Shown here one piece after another: positions 1 through 8,067 of a stretch of DNA of 48,652 nucleotides. The stretch comes from Fusobacterium sp. (GTDB lineage: Bacteria; Fusobacteriota; Fusobacteriia; Fusobacteriales; Fusobacteriaceae), in NCBI GenBank assembly GCA_020024915.1, contig JAHHSZ010000001.1, positions 1 to 48,652 on the forward strand, read 5' to 3'. The notes below the pieces were generated by a model. It made no database searches, was not told where the DNA came from, and saw only the letters and a program-made list of their open reading frames with translations. The position numbers were made by a program, and so were the translations under genes. The first letter of the stretch is position 1. Each line of letters starts with the position of its first letter.

Positions 1-148
1 TTTTTCTTCTTCCTGTAATCGTAATTGGTTCTCTTTTTCTTTCTTTAATAAAAAATTTGTAGCAATTCTTTTATTTTCATTTTATGCTTTATAGAGAAAT
101 CTATCCCAAATTGTTTAAAAAGTCCTCCTTATCTGATTTATACAATAT

Positions 149-177
149 ATTATACCTAAAAACTCTTTAAAAGTTAA
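149..177 (-). promoter_or_regulatory. Predicted sigma-70 promoter facing the left edge
   Basis: On the minus strand a -35 TTAACT (177-172), a 17-bp spacer and a perfect -10 TATAAT (154-149) are followed by a strong Shine-Dalgarno AAGGAGG at 130-124. No good start codon lies at normal spacing after it. The transcript may therefore belong to a damaged gene or to one that uses a rare start. Confidence 0.45.
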
Positions 178-508
178 GTTTGACTTTTTTTAATTTACGG
201 ACTATTTTTAAGATAAAATAAAAGTTTTGTAAGAAAATTAGATAGGATGTCTAACTGACATTTTTCACTCCACTTCAGTTGTCTTGGACTTATAATGAAA
301 AGTATGAGAATCTCTTTTCTTAGTAATTTTCTAAAACACTTTGAATTCCATTTTTTTCAAAAGAGTAGCAAGGAATTTGGTTAGAAAAAGAAATATGATT
401 TATTTTTATTTACAAGAAAGAGTATTAGTAATGATATTTTTCCAAAATATCCAAGGAATCGCCTTTAATGACTAAAGTGTTTTTTTGTTTCATTTTAAAA
501 AAAATATA

Positions 509-517
509 TGTTATAAT
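509..517 (+). promoter_or_regulatory. Extended -10 promoter of the M29 aminopeptidase gene
   Basis: TGTTATAAT is an extended -10 element, TGn followed by a perfect TATAAT. It lies 27 bases before the aminopeptidase start codon. The -35 region is weak, as is common for extended -10 promoters. Confidence 0.5.
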
Positions 518-543
518 AAAAAAAATATACTGAGGTGGTTTTT

Positions 544-1659
544 ATGGATAATAGAATTTTACAACTTGCAAAAAACTTAGTTTCTCACTCTTGTAAAGTT
601 GAAAAGGGAGAGCGTGTTCTTATAGAGATCTTTGGAGAGGCTCCTAAAAATTTGGCAAAAGCTCTAGTTAAAGAGGTAGCTAATGTTGGAGGACTACCCT
701 TTGTAACATTAAAAGATCAATCTATTACTAGAGAGCTTATTAAGAACTCTACTAAAGAGCAGCTTGAACTGATGGCTAAGTATGAATTAGAAAGAATGAG
801 AGATATGGATTGCTATATTGGAATTAGAGGAGGTGAAAATACGGCAGAATTATCTGATGTTGCAGAGGATAAAATGAGACTTTACTCTGATTATCTCTCA
901 ATACCTGTACATCTAAAAGAGAGAGTTAACAACACTAAGTGGGTGGTTTTAAGATACCCTAACAACTCTATGGCTCAACTTGCAAATACCTCTTTAGAAA
1001 GTTTTGAGGATTTCTATTTTGATGTTTGTTGCTTAGATTACTCTAAAATGGAAAAGGCTATGGATTCTCTATCTCAACTTTTAGAAAGATCTAATAAAGT
1101 TAGAATAATTGGTCCAGGTACAGATATCTCTTTCTCTATTAAAAATATACCTAATGTTAAATGTTTTGGTCGTAGAAATATCCCTGATGGGGAGGTTTAT
1201 ACAGCACCTATCAGAAATAGTGTAAATGGAGTTATATCTTACAATACACCATCTGTATATGAGGGATTTACTTTTGAAAATATAGTGTTTGAGTTTAAAG
1301 ATGGAAAGATTATAAAAGCTACTTCTAATAATACAGAAAAGTTAAATGAAATTTTAAATTCTGATGAAGGAGCCAGATATATTGGAGAGTTTGCCTTTGG
1401 AGTGAACCCATATATTTTAAAACCTATGAAAGATACATTATTTGATGAAAAGATTTCTGGAAGTATACACTTTACTCCTGGTCAAGCTTATAAACTAGCT
1501 GACAATGGAAATAAATCTAGTATTCACTGGGATTTAGTTCTTATCCAAAGACCTGAATTTGGTGGTGGAGAGATTTGGATAGATGATGTTTTAATCAGAA
1601 AAGATGGAATTTTTGTATTAGAAGAATTAAAAGTTCTAAATCCTGAAAATTTAAAATAA
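544..1659 (+). CDS. M29 family aminopeptidase (AmpS/PepS type)
   Basis: Predicted cytoplasmic metallo-aminopeptidase of the thermophilic-aminopeptidase (M29) family, which removes N-terminal residues from short peptides. The protein is 371 residues, slightly short of the usual 400-410. Candidate metal-site stretches are IPDGEVYTAP, YEGFTFENIVFEF and the C-terminal SGSIHFTP and SSIHWDLVL histidines. The ATG at 544 is chosen over an upstream GTG at 535 because the Shine-Dalgarno GAGGTGG (532-538) overlaps that GTG. The stop codon lies 13 bases before the next start, so it may be cotranscribed with the polysaccharide gene that follows. The link between the two is positional only. Confidence 0.85.
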   Translation: MDNRILQLAKNLVSHSCKVEKGERVLIEIFGEAPKNLAKALVKEVANVGGLPFVTLKDQSITRELIKNSTKEQLELMAKYELERMRDMDCYIGIRGGENTAELSDVAEDKMRLYSDYLSIPVHLKERVNNTKWVVLRYPNNSMAQLANTSLESFEDFYFDVCCLDYSKMEKAMDSLSQLLERSNKVRIIGPGTDISFSIKNIPNVKCFGRRNIPDGEVYTAPIRNSVNGVISYNTPSVYEGFTFENIVFEFKDGKIIKATSNNTEKLNEILNSDEGARYIGEFAFGVNPYILKPMKDTLFDEKISGSIHFTPGQAYKLADNGNKSSIHWDLVLIQRPEFGGGEIWIDDVLIRKDGIFVLEELKVLNPENLK

Positions 1660-1672
1660 TTTGGAGGAAATT

Positions 1673-3478
1673 ATGAATATACTTATGGCTCTCTCTCAGC
1701 TTGAAGTGACAGGAGCAGAGGTTTATGGTGTTACATTGAGTGACGAACTTATAAAGAGAGGAAATAAAGTTATAATTGTTTCTGACACTCTTACGAAAAA
1801 AACTCAGGCTGAGTATATCAGGCTTGAATTTAATAAAAGAGGTTTGTCCCAGAGAATAAAACAAATTCAAACTTTACTTAAAATTATAAAAGAGAATGAT
1901 ATTCAAGTTGTTCATGCACACTCAAGAGCTTCTTCTTGGAGCTGTGAGATAGCTTGTAAAATAGCTGGTATTCCACTGATTACTACGGCACATGGAAGAC
2001 AACCAATACATCTTAGTAGAAAAATATTTAAAGCCTTTGGAGATAAGACTTTAACAGTTTGTGAAAATATAAAAAAACATCTCATAGATGAATTGGGAGT
2101 AAAGAGTAGTAAAATTGAGATTCTTAGAAATCCTATTGAGATAGCTAAATATCCATTTGCCTATTGTGATACCTTTGAGAAAGAGGAGAGAACTGTATCT
2201 ATAATTGGAAGATTATCTGGTCCTAAGGGTGAAGTTGCCTTCAAAGCTCTTGAGATTTTACAAGGTATTCCAAATATCACAACTCAAGTTATTGGTGGAA
2301 AAAATATTCCTGAAAAATTTCAAAAGTTTTTAAATAATGAAAAAATTAAATTTTTAGGCTATGTTGATAATATACCTGAAAAAATTAAAAATTCTGATGT
2401 TGTTATTGGTGCAGGAAGAGTTGGAGTGGAGAGTATTCTTTCTGGAAAACCTCTAATAGCTATTGGAGAAGCACAATATATTGGACTGATTAAAGAGGAT
2501 AATATCTCTCAAGCTTTAGAATCAAATTTTGGAGATATTAACTTTAAAAATATAAATGAATTTCACTGGAATAAGCTTAAAAAAGATATTGAAGAGAGTG
2601 TTTTCTTATCTAAAGGACAACTTTTAAGCCTTCGGGATAGTATCATCTCTGAATTTGACTTAAATACAATCATTGATAAAATTGAAAAGCTATATGCTAA
2701 AACTTATGTTGTCAAAAAAAAATATGAAGTACCTGTTGTCATGTACCATAGGGTAATAAGAGATAAAAGTGAAGGTGGAGTGCATGGAATCTATGTTACA
2801 GAAAGTGATTTTGAGAAACAACTTCAATACTTAAAAGACAATAACTATGAGGTTATAACTTTTAAAGATCTCCTAGACAATAAATATAAAGAGCGTTTTA
2901 ATTCAGGGAAAAAACAGATTATTCTCACTTTTGATGATGGTTATGTGGATAACTATAAATATGCCTTCCCACTCCTTAAAAAATTTAATTTTAGATGTGT
3001 TATCTACCTACTTTCTGATTTAGATTATAATAAATGGGATGTAGATGTAAAAGATAATCCAGAACATAGATTTGAACTTATGAATTTAGAGATGATAAAA
3101 GAGATGGACGAATATGGTATAGAGTTCGGTGGTCATACTAAAACTCATCCTAAATTAGCAACTATACCTCCTGAAATAGCTCAAGTTGAGATTTTTGATT
3201 CTAAAGATATATTAGAAAAAAAATTGGGACATAAATTGATATCATTTGCTTATCCTTATGGTAATCTCAATGAAGAAGTTAAGGAGATGATCAAAAATGC
3301 TGGTTATGAATTTGCTGTAGCAACTGATTCTGGAGATATATCATTTTCAGAAGATCTTTTCCAAATTAGAAGAATTGGATTTTTCTCTACAAATAACTTC
3401 TTTACATTCAAAAGAAAAGTATCTGGAAAATATAATTTCATAAAAATAAAGCGAGAACAAAAAAGAAAGAAAATTTAA
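1673..3478 (+). CDS. Glycosyltransferase-polysaccharide deacetylase fusion
   Basis: A 601-residue two-domain protein. Residues 1-350 look like a GT4-type (GT-B fold) glycosyltransferase, with an N-terminal LSQLEVTGAEVYGVTLS loop, VVHAHSRAS and a C-terminal half ending in VESILSGKPLIAIGE. Residues about 355-580 form a NodB-homology polysaccharide deacetylase: MYHRV, the metal/catalytic LTFDDGY near residue 420, GGHTKTHP near 487 and FAYPYGN near 525. All canonical deacetylase motifs are present. The enzyme probably transfers and de-N-acetylates amino sugars on a surface glycan. There is no signal peptide, so the deacetylase half is probably cytoplasmic. The ATG at 1673 follows TTGGAGGAAA; the upstream TTG at 1661 would overlap that ribosome site. 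CoaX follows 11 bases downstream. Confidence 0.85.
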   Translation: MNILMALSQLEVTGAEVYGVTLSDELIKRGNKVIIVSDTLTKKTQAEYIRLEFNKRGLSQRIKQIQTLLKIIKENDIQVVHAHSRASSWSCEIACKIAGIPLITTAHGRQPIHLSRKIFKAFGDKTLTVCENIKKHLIDELGVKSSKIEILRNPIEIAKYPFAYCDTFEKEERTVSIIGRLSGPKGEVAFKALEILQGIPNITTQVIGGKNIPEKFQKFLNNEKIKFLGYVDNIPEKIKNSDVVIGAGRVGVESILSGKPLIAIGEAQYIGLIKEDNISQALESNFGDINFKNINEFHWNKLKKDIEESVFLSKGQLLSLRDSIISEFDLNTIIDKIEKLYAKTYVVKKKYEVPVVMYHRVIRDKSEGGVHGIYVTESDFEKQLQYLKDNNYEVITFKDLLDNKYKERFNSGKKQIILTFDDGYVDNYKYAFPLLKKFNFRCVIYLLSDLDYNKWDVDVKDNPEHRFELMNLEMIKEMDEYGIEFGGHTKTHPKLATIPPEIAQVEIFDSKDILEKKLGHKLISFAYPYGNLNEEVKEMIKNAGYEFAVATDSGDISFSEDLFQIRRIGFFSTNNFFTFKRKVSGKYNFIKIKREQKRKKI

Positions 3479-3489
3479 GGTGGTGTATA

Positions 3490-4263
3490 ATGTTAATTAC
3501 TGTTGATATTGGAAATACTCATATCGTTACTGGTCTATTTGATAAAGCTGGAAAATTACTCTTAACTTTTAGAGTGTCTACTAATGATAGACTTACTGAA
3601 GATGAATATTTTTCATACTTTAGAAATATTTCAAAATTTAATGGGGTAGAGATCAAAAGAGTAAGTGGGATTATCATCTCATCTGTTGTTCCCAATCTGA
3701 TTACAATCTTTCAGTTCTTTGGAAGAAAGTATTTCAACATAGAACCTATGATAGTTGACTTAGAGAAAAAACTTCCATTCTCTTTTGCTAAAAATATGAA
3801 CCCTACAGGTTTTGGTGCTGATAGAATAATTGATATAGTTCAAGCTTTAGCTGATTATCCAGATAAAAATCTTATCATTATTGATCTAGGAACTGCTACC
3901 ACCTTTGATGTTTTAAAGAGAAATATATACATTGGTGGAGCTATTCTTCCAGGAATTGAAATGAGTATCAACGCTCTCTGTGGAAATACAGCTAAACTAC
4001 CTAAAGTTAAATTCACTACTCCAGAGTGTGCTTTAGGTTCTGATACAATTTCACAAATTCAGTCAGGAATATTTTATGGTTATGCTGGTCAAATAAAACA
4101 CATTATCAAGAAAATTAAAGAGGAAATAGGAGAGGAGTGCTTTGTTGTTGCAACAGGTGGTCTTGGAAAACTACTTTCTGCAGAGATTGATGAGATTGAT
4201 GTGTATGAAGCTGATTTGAGTATCAAAGGGCTTCATACTATATACCTTACCAACAAAAATTAA
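3490..4263 (+). CDS. coaX: Type III pantothenate kinase
   Basis: Catalyses ATP-dependent phosphorylation of pantothenate, the first step of coenzyme A synthesis, in the cytoplasm. The 257 residues match the usual CoaX length. The ASKHA-fold phosphate motif DIGNTHIVTGLF is at the N terminus. GFGADRI, DLGTATTFDVL and GGAILPGIEMS follow in the family order, and VATGGLGKLL is near the C terminus. CoaX enzymes are typically insensitive to CoA feedback and need a monovalent cation. It sits 11 bases after the glycosyltransferase-deacetylase gene with a good Shine-Dalgarno (AAGGTGGTG) and is probably the last gene of that transcript. No strong terminator is visible after it. Confidence 0.95.
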   Translation: MLITVDIGNTHIVTGLFDKAGKLLLTFRVSTNDRLTEDEYFSYFRNISKFNGVEIKRVSGIIISSVVPNLITIFQFFGRKYFNIEPMIVDLEKKLPFSFAKNMNPTGFGADRIIDIVQALADYPDKNLIIIDLGTATTFDVLKRNIYIGGAILPGIEMSINALCGNTAKLPKVKFTTPECALGSDTISQIQSGIFYGYAGQIKHIIKKIKEEIGEECFVVATGGLGKLLSAEIDEIDVYEADLSIKGLHTIYLTNKN

Positions 4264-4306
4264 GTTAAAGTTTGTAATAACTCTTTTTTTCTTCAAAAAA
4301 AATTTC

Positions 4307-4335
4307 TTGTATTAATTCCTATTTAATGATATAAT
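4307..4335 (+). promoter_or_regulatory. Cold-shock gene promoter with extended -10
   Basis: TTGTAT (4307-4312), a 17-bp spacer and TATAAT (4330-4335), with TGA immediately before the -10 making it extended. A start near 4342 would leave a leader of about 130 nt before the cold-shock gene. Long leaders are typical of cspA-type genes. Confidence 0.6.
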
Positions 4336-4381
4336 GAGTACATAGAGAACTAATTTGATAAATTAAACACTAACTTTTTTT

Positions 4382-4415
4382 CACGTTTCAAAAGCAGATA
4401 ACCACGTTTCAAAAG
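4382..4415 (+). repeat. Two direct repeats CACGTTTCAAAAG in the cold-shock leader
   Basis: CACGTTTCAAAAG occurs at 4382-4394 and again, identical over 13 bases, at 4403-4415. The period is 21 bp. Both copies lie in the predicted transcribed leader between promoter and start codon, so they may be RNA elements (a cold box) rather than operators. Confidence 0.7.
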
Positions 4416-4473
4416 TTTTAGCGTTTGTTTTTTCTATTTTGGTTTTATCTAAAATTTTTGGAGGTGCATTTTA

Positions 4474-4674
4474 ATGCTAAAAGGAACTGTAAAATGGTTT
4501 AATAAAGACAAAGGGTTTGGATTTATTTCTGGAGAAGATGGAAACGATTATTTCGTACACTACTCTAACATAAACGCTAAAGGATTCAGATCATTAGAAG
4601 AAGGACAAGCAGTATCATTTGAAGTAACTGAAGGGGCTAAAGGTCCAGTTGCTTCTAACGTAACAGTAGCTTAA
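4474..4674 (+). CDS. Cold-shock protein, CspA family
   Basis: A 66-residue single cold-shock domain that binds single-stranded RNA and DNA as an RNA chaperone. The RNP1 motif KGFGFISG and the RNP2 motif DYFVHYSNI are both present, with the N-terminal GTVKWFNKDKG typical of the family. The Shine-Dalgarno is TTGGAGGTG. The gene has its own promoter, a long leader carrying a 13-bp direct repeat, and an intrinsic terminator 16 bases after the stop, so it is probably monocistronic. Codons are mainly the preferred ones for a highly expressed low-GC gene. Confidence 0.96.
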   Translation: MLKGTVKWFNKDKGFGFISGEDGNDYFVHYSNINAKGFRSLEEGQAVSFEVTEGAKGPVASNVTVA

Positions 4675-4690
4675 TTTATTGAAAGTAATT

Positions 4691-4717
4691 CAGGGTGCTG
4701 AAGGGTACCCTGTTTTT
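4691..4717 (+). terminator. Intrinsic terminator after the cold-shock gene
   Basis: CAGGGTGC (4691-4698) pairs with GGTACCCTG through a G-T wobble, giving a stem of about nine pairs with a four-base loop. TTTTT follows at 4713-4717. Confidence 0.85.
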
Positions 4718-4740
4718 ATCTAAAAATTGGAGAAAATATT

Positions 4741-4905
4741 ATGAATAAATTGAGAAAAAAAAGACTCCATTGGTTAGTAAATACTTTAGTTAAACTGTTT
4801 TTATTTCCATTGCTTATTGTAGGACTTTTATTGAGGTTATATGATAAGATTTTCAAAAAAGATAAGAAAAAGAAAAAAAGAGTGTTATACAATTTGTGGT
4901 ATTAG
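4741..4905 (+). CDS. Small basic membrane protein, unknown function
   Basis: A 54-residue frame with an ATG preceded by TTGGAGAAAA at good spacing. Residues 1-10 are basic (MNKLRKKRLH). Residues about 11-33 form one hydrophobic segment (LVKLFLFPLLIVGLLLRLY), and a lysine-rich tail (KKDKKKKKR) follows. By the positive-inside rule a single-span inner-membrane protein is plausible, though both flanks are basic. It ends six bases before tRNA-Leu, so both may share a transcript ending at the 5009-5041 terminator. I do not recognise a family. The ribosome site and composition support it being real. Confidence 0.6.
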   Translation: MNKLRKKRLHWLVNTLVKLFLFPLLIVGLLLRLYDKIFKKDKKKKKRVLYNLWY

Positions 4906-4910
4906 TATAT

Positions 4911-4997
4911 GCATGGGTGGCGGAATGGTAGACGCGCAAGGTTGAGGTCCTTGTAGGTAGTTCTCCTGTGAGAGTTCAAATCTCTTCTCATGCACCA
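4911..4997 (+). tRNA. tRNA-Leu, anticodon GAG
   Basis: The acceptor strand GCATGGG pairs with CTCATGC (4987-4993) with one G-T wobble, followed by A and an encoded CCA at 4995-4997. The anticodon stem CAAGG/CCTTG encloses the loop TTGAGGT, giving anticodon GAG, which reads CUC and CUU. A long variable arm marks a class II tRNA. The T-arm loop is GTTCAAATC. Confidence 0.97.
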
Positions 4998-5008
4998 TTT
5001 TAACAACT

Positions 5009-5041
5009 AAGAGGGTAAATATATCCTCTTTTATTTTTTTT
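5009..5041 (+). terminator. Terminator after tRNA-Leu
   Basis: AAGAGG (5009-5014) pairs with CCTCTT (5025-5030), followed by a T-rich run through 5041. Confidence 0.8.
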
Positions 5042-5077
5042 ACATATAAAAAATTTAAAGCAAAGTATTTAAAAATA

Positions 5078-5086
5078 TGATACAAT
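5078..5086 (+). promoter_or_regulatory. Probable promoter of the polysaccharide operon
   Basis: TGATACAAT is an extended -10 element 40 bases before the first gene of the polysaccharide run, just after the tRNA terminator. The -35 is not clear. Confidence 0.4.
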
Positions 5087-5126
5087 AGGAAACAAGAAAT
5101 ATAAACTTAATTTTAAAGGAGAAAAC

Positions 5127-6791
5127 ATGAAGCTGACTAAAAAAGAAAAAATCATCATTATTTGTTCAGTAGCAGTAATCTGTTTGAGTCTTTATGCATC
5201 TAGTAAAAAGGATAGTTTAATAGATGGATTAGCAAATAGTCAAATTTTTTCAAAATCTTATCAAGAAAGTAGAAAAAAAAGATTTGAAAAGGAGATAGAT
5301 AGAAAATTAACTAGCAGCACTCTGGTTAAATACATAAAAAAACTCTCTCTTCAAAAACTTGAAGTTGTGAATAATTTATTAAATGATGAGGCCTTAATAC
5401 AGGTATTAAATACTAAAGTTAAAGAAGATTACAGCTCTGCAAATTACTTTTCCAATGATGTATCTTACAAAGAAGCTTCCTCTCTGTATAGTGCGAGTAA
5501 GGGCTTTAGAGAGTTAAGCCTACTATCTGAAAATATAAAAAATTATTTAGATAACAGTTTCCCCAATTTTGATTATAATTCAATTGTTGATAACGAAGGA
5601 AAAATTCCTAAATTAATTACTGCAAAGGATAAAATTTTAAAACTTACACCTAACAAGGAGCTAAAATCTATAATTACTCAATTAGATAAGGAACAATTGG
5701 ATAAATTAAACTCTATTGTTAACAACAATGGTGGTATGATTGAATTTTTAAATTTAAATGATAAATTTGTAACTGAAGTTAAAGAGAGTTGTCATAATTT
5801 ATTAACTCGTGGACTTTCTATAGAATCTCTAGAAAAATTAGTTTCTTTGAGTAAGAGAATAGACGAGCTTTCTAATCTTGACGAAAGATTTAAAACATTT
5901 ATCTCTCAAAATTTTGAAGGAGTAGATTTTAAAAAAATCTATCTTTATGGTGAATTCTATCTAACTGATAAAAATAGTAATGTTGAGTTAGAAAAAGAGT
6001 ATAGAAAAAAAATATATACATTTAGTGATCCTTTCATTAAATTAAATCCTTATGGAAGAACTCCACTTACAGCCCTTATGAAAATTGAGCCTACTGAGGC
6101 TAATAAAAAGGTTAAAGTTTTAGTTAGAGGACAGTTTGATAGTGAAAACTACTCATACACTACAACCATAAATGAATTGGGTGAATTTCCTATAGTTGGT
6201 TTATATCCTAAATATGAAAATAAAGTTAAAATAACTTTAGAGAATGGTAAGGAAAAAGATATAACTATTACAACAGGAAAACTAGATGATATTCTTCCTA
6301 CTATAGTCATTGAGAAAAAAATCCCTAACAAGATGGAAAATGGAATGAACCTAGTTTCATTTAATACTAAAGAGAAAGCTCTACCATTTGTATTTGATAT
6401 CAATGGAAATATTAGATATGTACTAGATATCTCTTCTACTATGAACAAGGCTTACGTAGGAAAAGAGAATAATGAATGGATAGTAGCCAATGACAAGGCT
6501 GTATTTACCTTCGATATTTTGGGAAAGATTTTAAGCACTAGAAATCCTGAATATTATGCTGAAAATGAAAATTGGAAAAATGGTGTGTTATTTAGAGAAA
6601 TACAGTATTTACCTAAGCTCAATAATCAGTTAGCTGTTTATGGTTTTAGTGATAAAGTTTATCCAAGTGGTGTTTTTTCAGAACTAGGAATTGATAGTAA
6701 ACAAGAGCTATTTAAAGCTAGACTTTATTTTGATAAGAATAGTTTTGAAGAGAACAATATACTATCAGGTAGAAGAATAGAACTTTTTTAG
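5127..6791 (+). CDS. Membrane-anchored protein with arylsulfotransferase N-terminal-like domain
   Basis: A 554-residue protein. Residues 8-25 are a signal anchor, so most of it is probably periplasmic. Residues about 40-290 are charged, helical and leucine-rich, with no recognised family. Residues about 300-390 (DPFIKLNPYGRTPLTALM, then FPIVGLYPKYENKVKI) resemble the N-terminal beta domain of bacterial arylsulfate sulfotransferases. The usual catalytic six-bladed propeller is not complete: only about 150 residues follow, with two or three blade-like stretches (GNIRYVLDIS, VFTFDILGKILS). It is therefore probably not an active sulfotransferase. It heads the polysaccharide operon, 17 bases before the initiating transferase, so a role in glycan export or length control is possible but unproven. 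Confidence 0.7.
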   Translation: MKLTKKEKIIIICSVAVICLSLYASSKKDSLIDGLANSQIFSKSYQESRKKRFEKEIDRKLTSSTLVKYIKKLSLQKLEVVNNLLNDEALIQVLNTKVKEDYSSANYFSNDVSYKEASSLYSASKGFRELSLLSENIKNYLDNSFPNFDYNSIVDNEGKIPKLITAKDKILKLTPNKELKSIITQLDKEQLDKLNSIVNNNGGMIEFLNLNDKFVTEVKESCHNLLTRGLSIESLEKLVSLSKRIDELSNLDERFKTFISQNFEGVDFKKIYLYGEFYLTDKNSNVELEKEYRKKIYTFSDPFIKLNPYGRTPLTALMKIEPTEANKKVKVLVRGQFDSENYSYTTTINELGEFPIVGLYPKYENKVKITLENGKEKDITITTGKLDDILPTIVIEKKIPNKMENGMNLVSFNTKEKALPFVFDINGNIRYVLDISSTMNKAYVGKENNEWIVANDKAVFTFDILGKILSTRNPEYYAENENWKNGVLFREIQYLPKLNNQLAVYGFSDKVYPSGVFSELGIDSKQELFKARLYFDKNSFEENNILSGRRIELF

Positions 6792-6808
6792 TGGAGTAGG
6801 AGATAAAA

Positions 6809-8065
6809 ATGGAACAAGAAAAAGGAATGACTTTAAATACGATATATATTTTAATATTAGGTAGCATTTTTTATTTAGAAAAATACATCTTTATATCACA
6901 TGAAAATCTATTCTCTCTTTACTCTATAATAGGTTTTTTCATTCTTATGTTAACTGCATATGTCACTGATAATATGAAATTTCAAAGATATAAAGATAAA
7001 TTTGTCAATTTTATTTTAATTGCTGTTGTAGATATTATCTGTTTTATGATTTGGTTTTTTTATAGCTGGGATCTATCTTTAATACCATATATGCTTATCT
7101 TTATAGCATCACAAATCTTATTGACTGTACTTATCAGTATAGCTGTTTTTAAGATTAAAAATGTCACTATCTATGGTAAGGGTGAAATGAAAAAGAGAGT
7201 TGTTGATAGTATTCAACACTTTTCTGACTACAGATATATTGATTTTAAAGAGAGTGATGATCTTGTAAAATTTACAAAAGAGAATGATATTTCTCTAATT
7301 ATTCTTTGTAAGGAAAAATTAGAAAGCAAGGAGATTAGAAATATACTCTCTCTTAAACTAGGTGGTATCGAAGTTAAAAGCTATTTTGACTATATGATTG
7401 AAAATGAAGGCAAGATTGAAGTTGAATTTATAAATGAAGAGTGGTTACTACAAGCCTATGGTTTTAAAATCTTACGTAGTCAAATTCAAAATAATATAAA
7501 GAGATTATTTGATATTATCATGGCTATTATTATCGGAGTAATGGCTCTTCCTGTTATGATTGTTGCTGCTATTATAGTTAGACTTGAAAGTCCTGGTCCT
7601 GTAATATATAGTCAAGATAGAGTGGGAGAAAATGGAAAAGAGTTCAAAGTTCACAAATTTAGAAGTATGAGAAATGATGCTGAGAAAGATGGGGCTAAAT
7701 GGGCTCAAGTTAATGATCCTAGAGTTACTAAGTTTGGTAATTTTATGAGAAAGACAAGAATTGATGAGTTACCTCAACTTGTCAATGTCTTTAAAGGGCA
7801 GATGAGTTTTATTGGACCAAGACCAGAAAGAATGGTTTTTATTAAAGAATTAGAAAAAGAGATTCCATACTACAATTTAAGACACATGGTTAAACCTGGG
7901 CTTACTGGTTGGGCTCAAGTTATGTATCCATATGGTGCTAGTGTTGAAGATGCTAGAAAAAAATTGGAATATGATCTTTACTATATTAAGCACCACAGTC
8001 TTTATTTAGATTTGATAATTATGTTTATGACATTTAAAACTGTTATATTTGGAAAAGGAAGATAA
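6809..8065 (+). CDS. Polyprenyl glycosylphosphotransferase (bacterial sugar transferase)
   Basis: Initiates repeat-unit synthesis by moving a sugar-1-phosphate onto undecaprenyl phosphate at the inner membrane. Residues 1-120 hold four or five membrane segments. A central soluble region of about 100 residues follows. From about residue 228 the PglC/WcaJ-type catalytic domain begins with a membrane re-entrant helix (KRLFDIIMAIIIG). It continues with SPGPVIYSQDRVG, FKVHKFRSM, TRIDELPQL, MSFIGPRPE and KPGLTGWAQV, all hallmarks of the family. At 418 residues it is close to the usual length. The Shine-Dalgarno GTAGGAGA lies seven bases before ATG. Two bases separate it from the next gene. The sugar used cannot be read from sequence. 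Confidence 0.93.
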   Translation: MEQEKGMTLNTIYILILGSIFYLEKYIFISHENLFSLYSIIGFFILMLTAYVTDNMKFQRYKDKFVNFILIAVVDIICFMIWFFYSWDLSLIPYMLIFIASQILLTVLISIAVFKIKNVTIYGKGEMKKRVVDSIQHFSDYRYIDFKESDDLVKFTKENDISLIILCKEKLESKEIRNILSLKLGGIEVKSYFDYMIENEGKIEVEFINEEWLLQAYGFKILRSQIQNNIKRLFDIIMAIIIGVMALPVMIVAAIIVRLESPGPVIYSQDRVGENGKEFKVHKFRSMRNDAEKDGAKWAQVNDPRVTKFGNFMRKTRIDELPQLVNVFKGQMSFIGPRPERMVFIKELEKEIPYYNLRHMVKPGLTGWAQVMYPYGASVEDARKKLEYDLYYIKHHSLYLDLIIMFMTFKTVIFGKGR

Positions 8066-8067
8066 TT

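Larger units (their letters stand above)
1..530. other. Gene-poor left edge with possible decayed coding fragments
   Basis: No intact gene is visible here. On the minus strand an ATG at 493 opens a 22-codon stretch containing KGDSLDILEKYH that stops at 425. The KGDSL motif resembles the start of DNA methyltransferases, but this is far too short to assign. Further along the same strand about 55 codons, roughly 345-199, are open without a start (they include RQLKWSEKCQLDIL). Near the edge, 120-1 can be read as FKQFGIDFSIKHK and, in another frame, ENKRIATNFLLKKEKENQ, as if a frameshift split one protein. I read this as possible gene decay with low certainty. Confidence 0.25.

Noticed and set aside
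4885..5085. A 66-codon minus-strand frame across tRNA-Leu
   Set aside because: It is the complement of the tRNA and its terminator. Such frames (KRFELSQENY-type) are a well-known artefact over tRNA-Leu genes.
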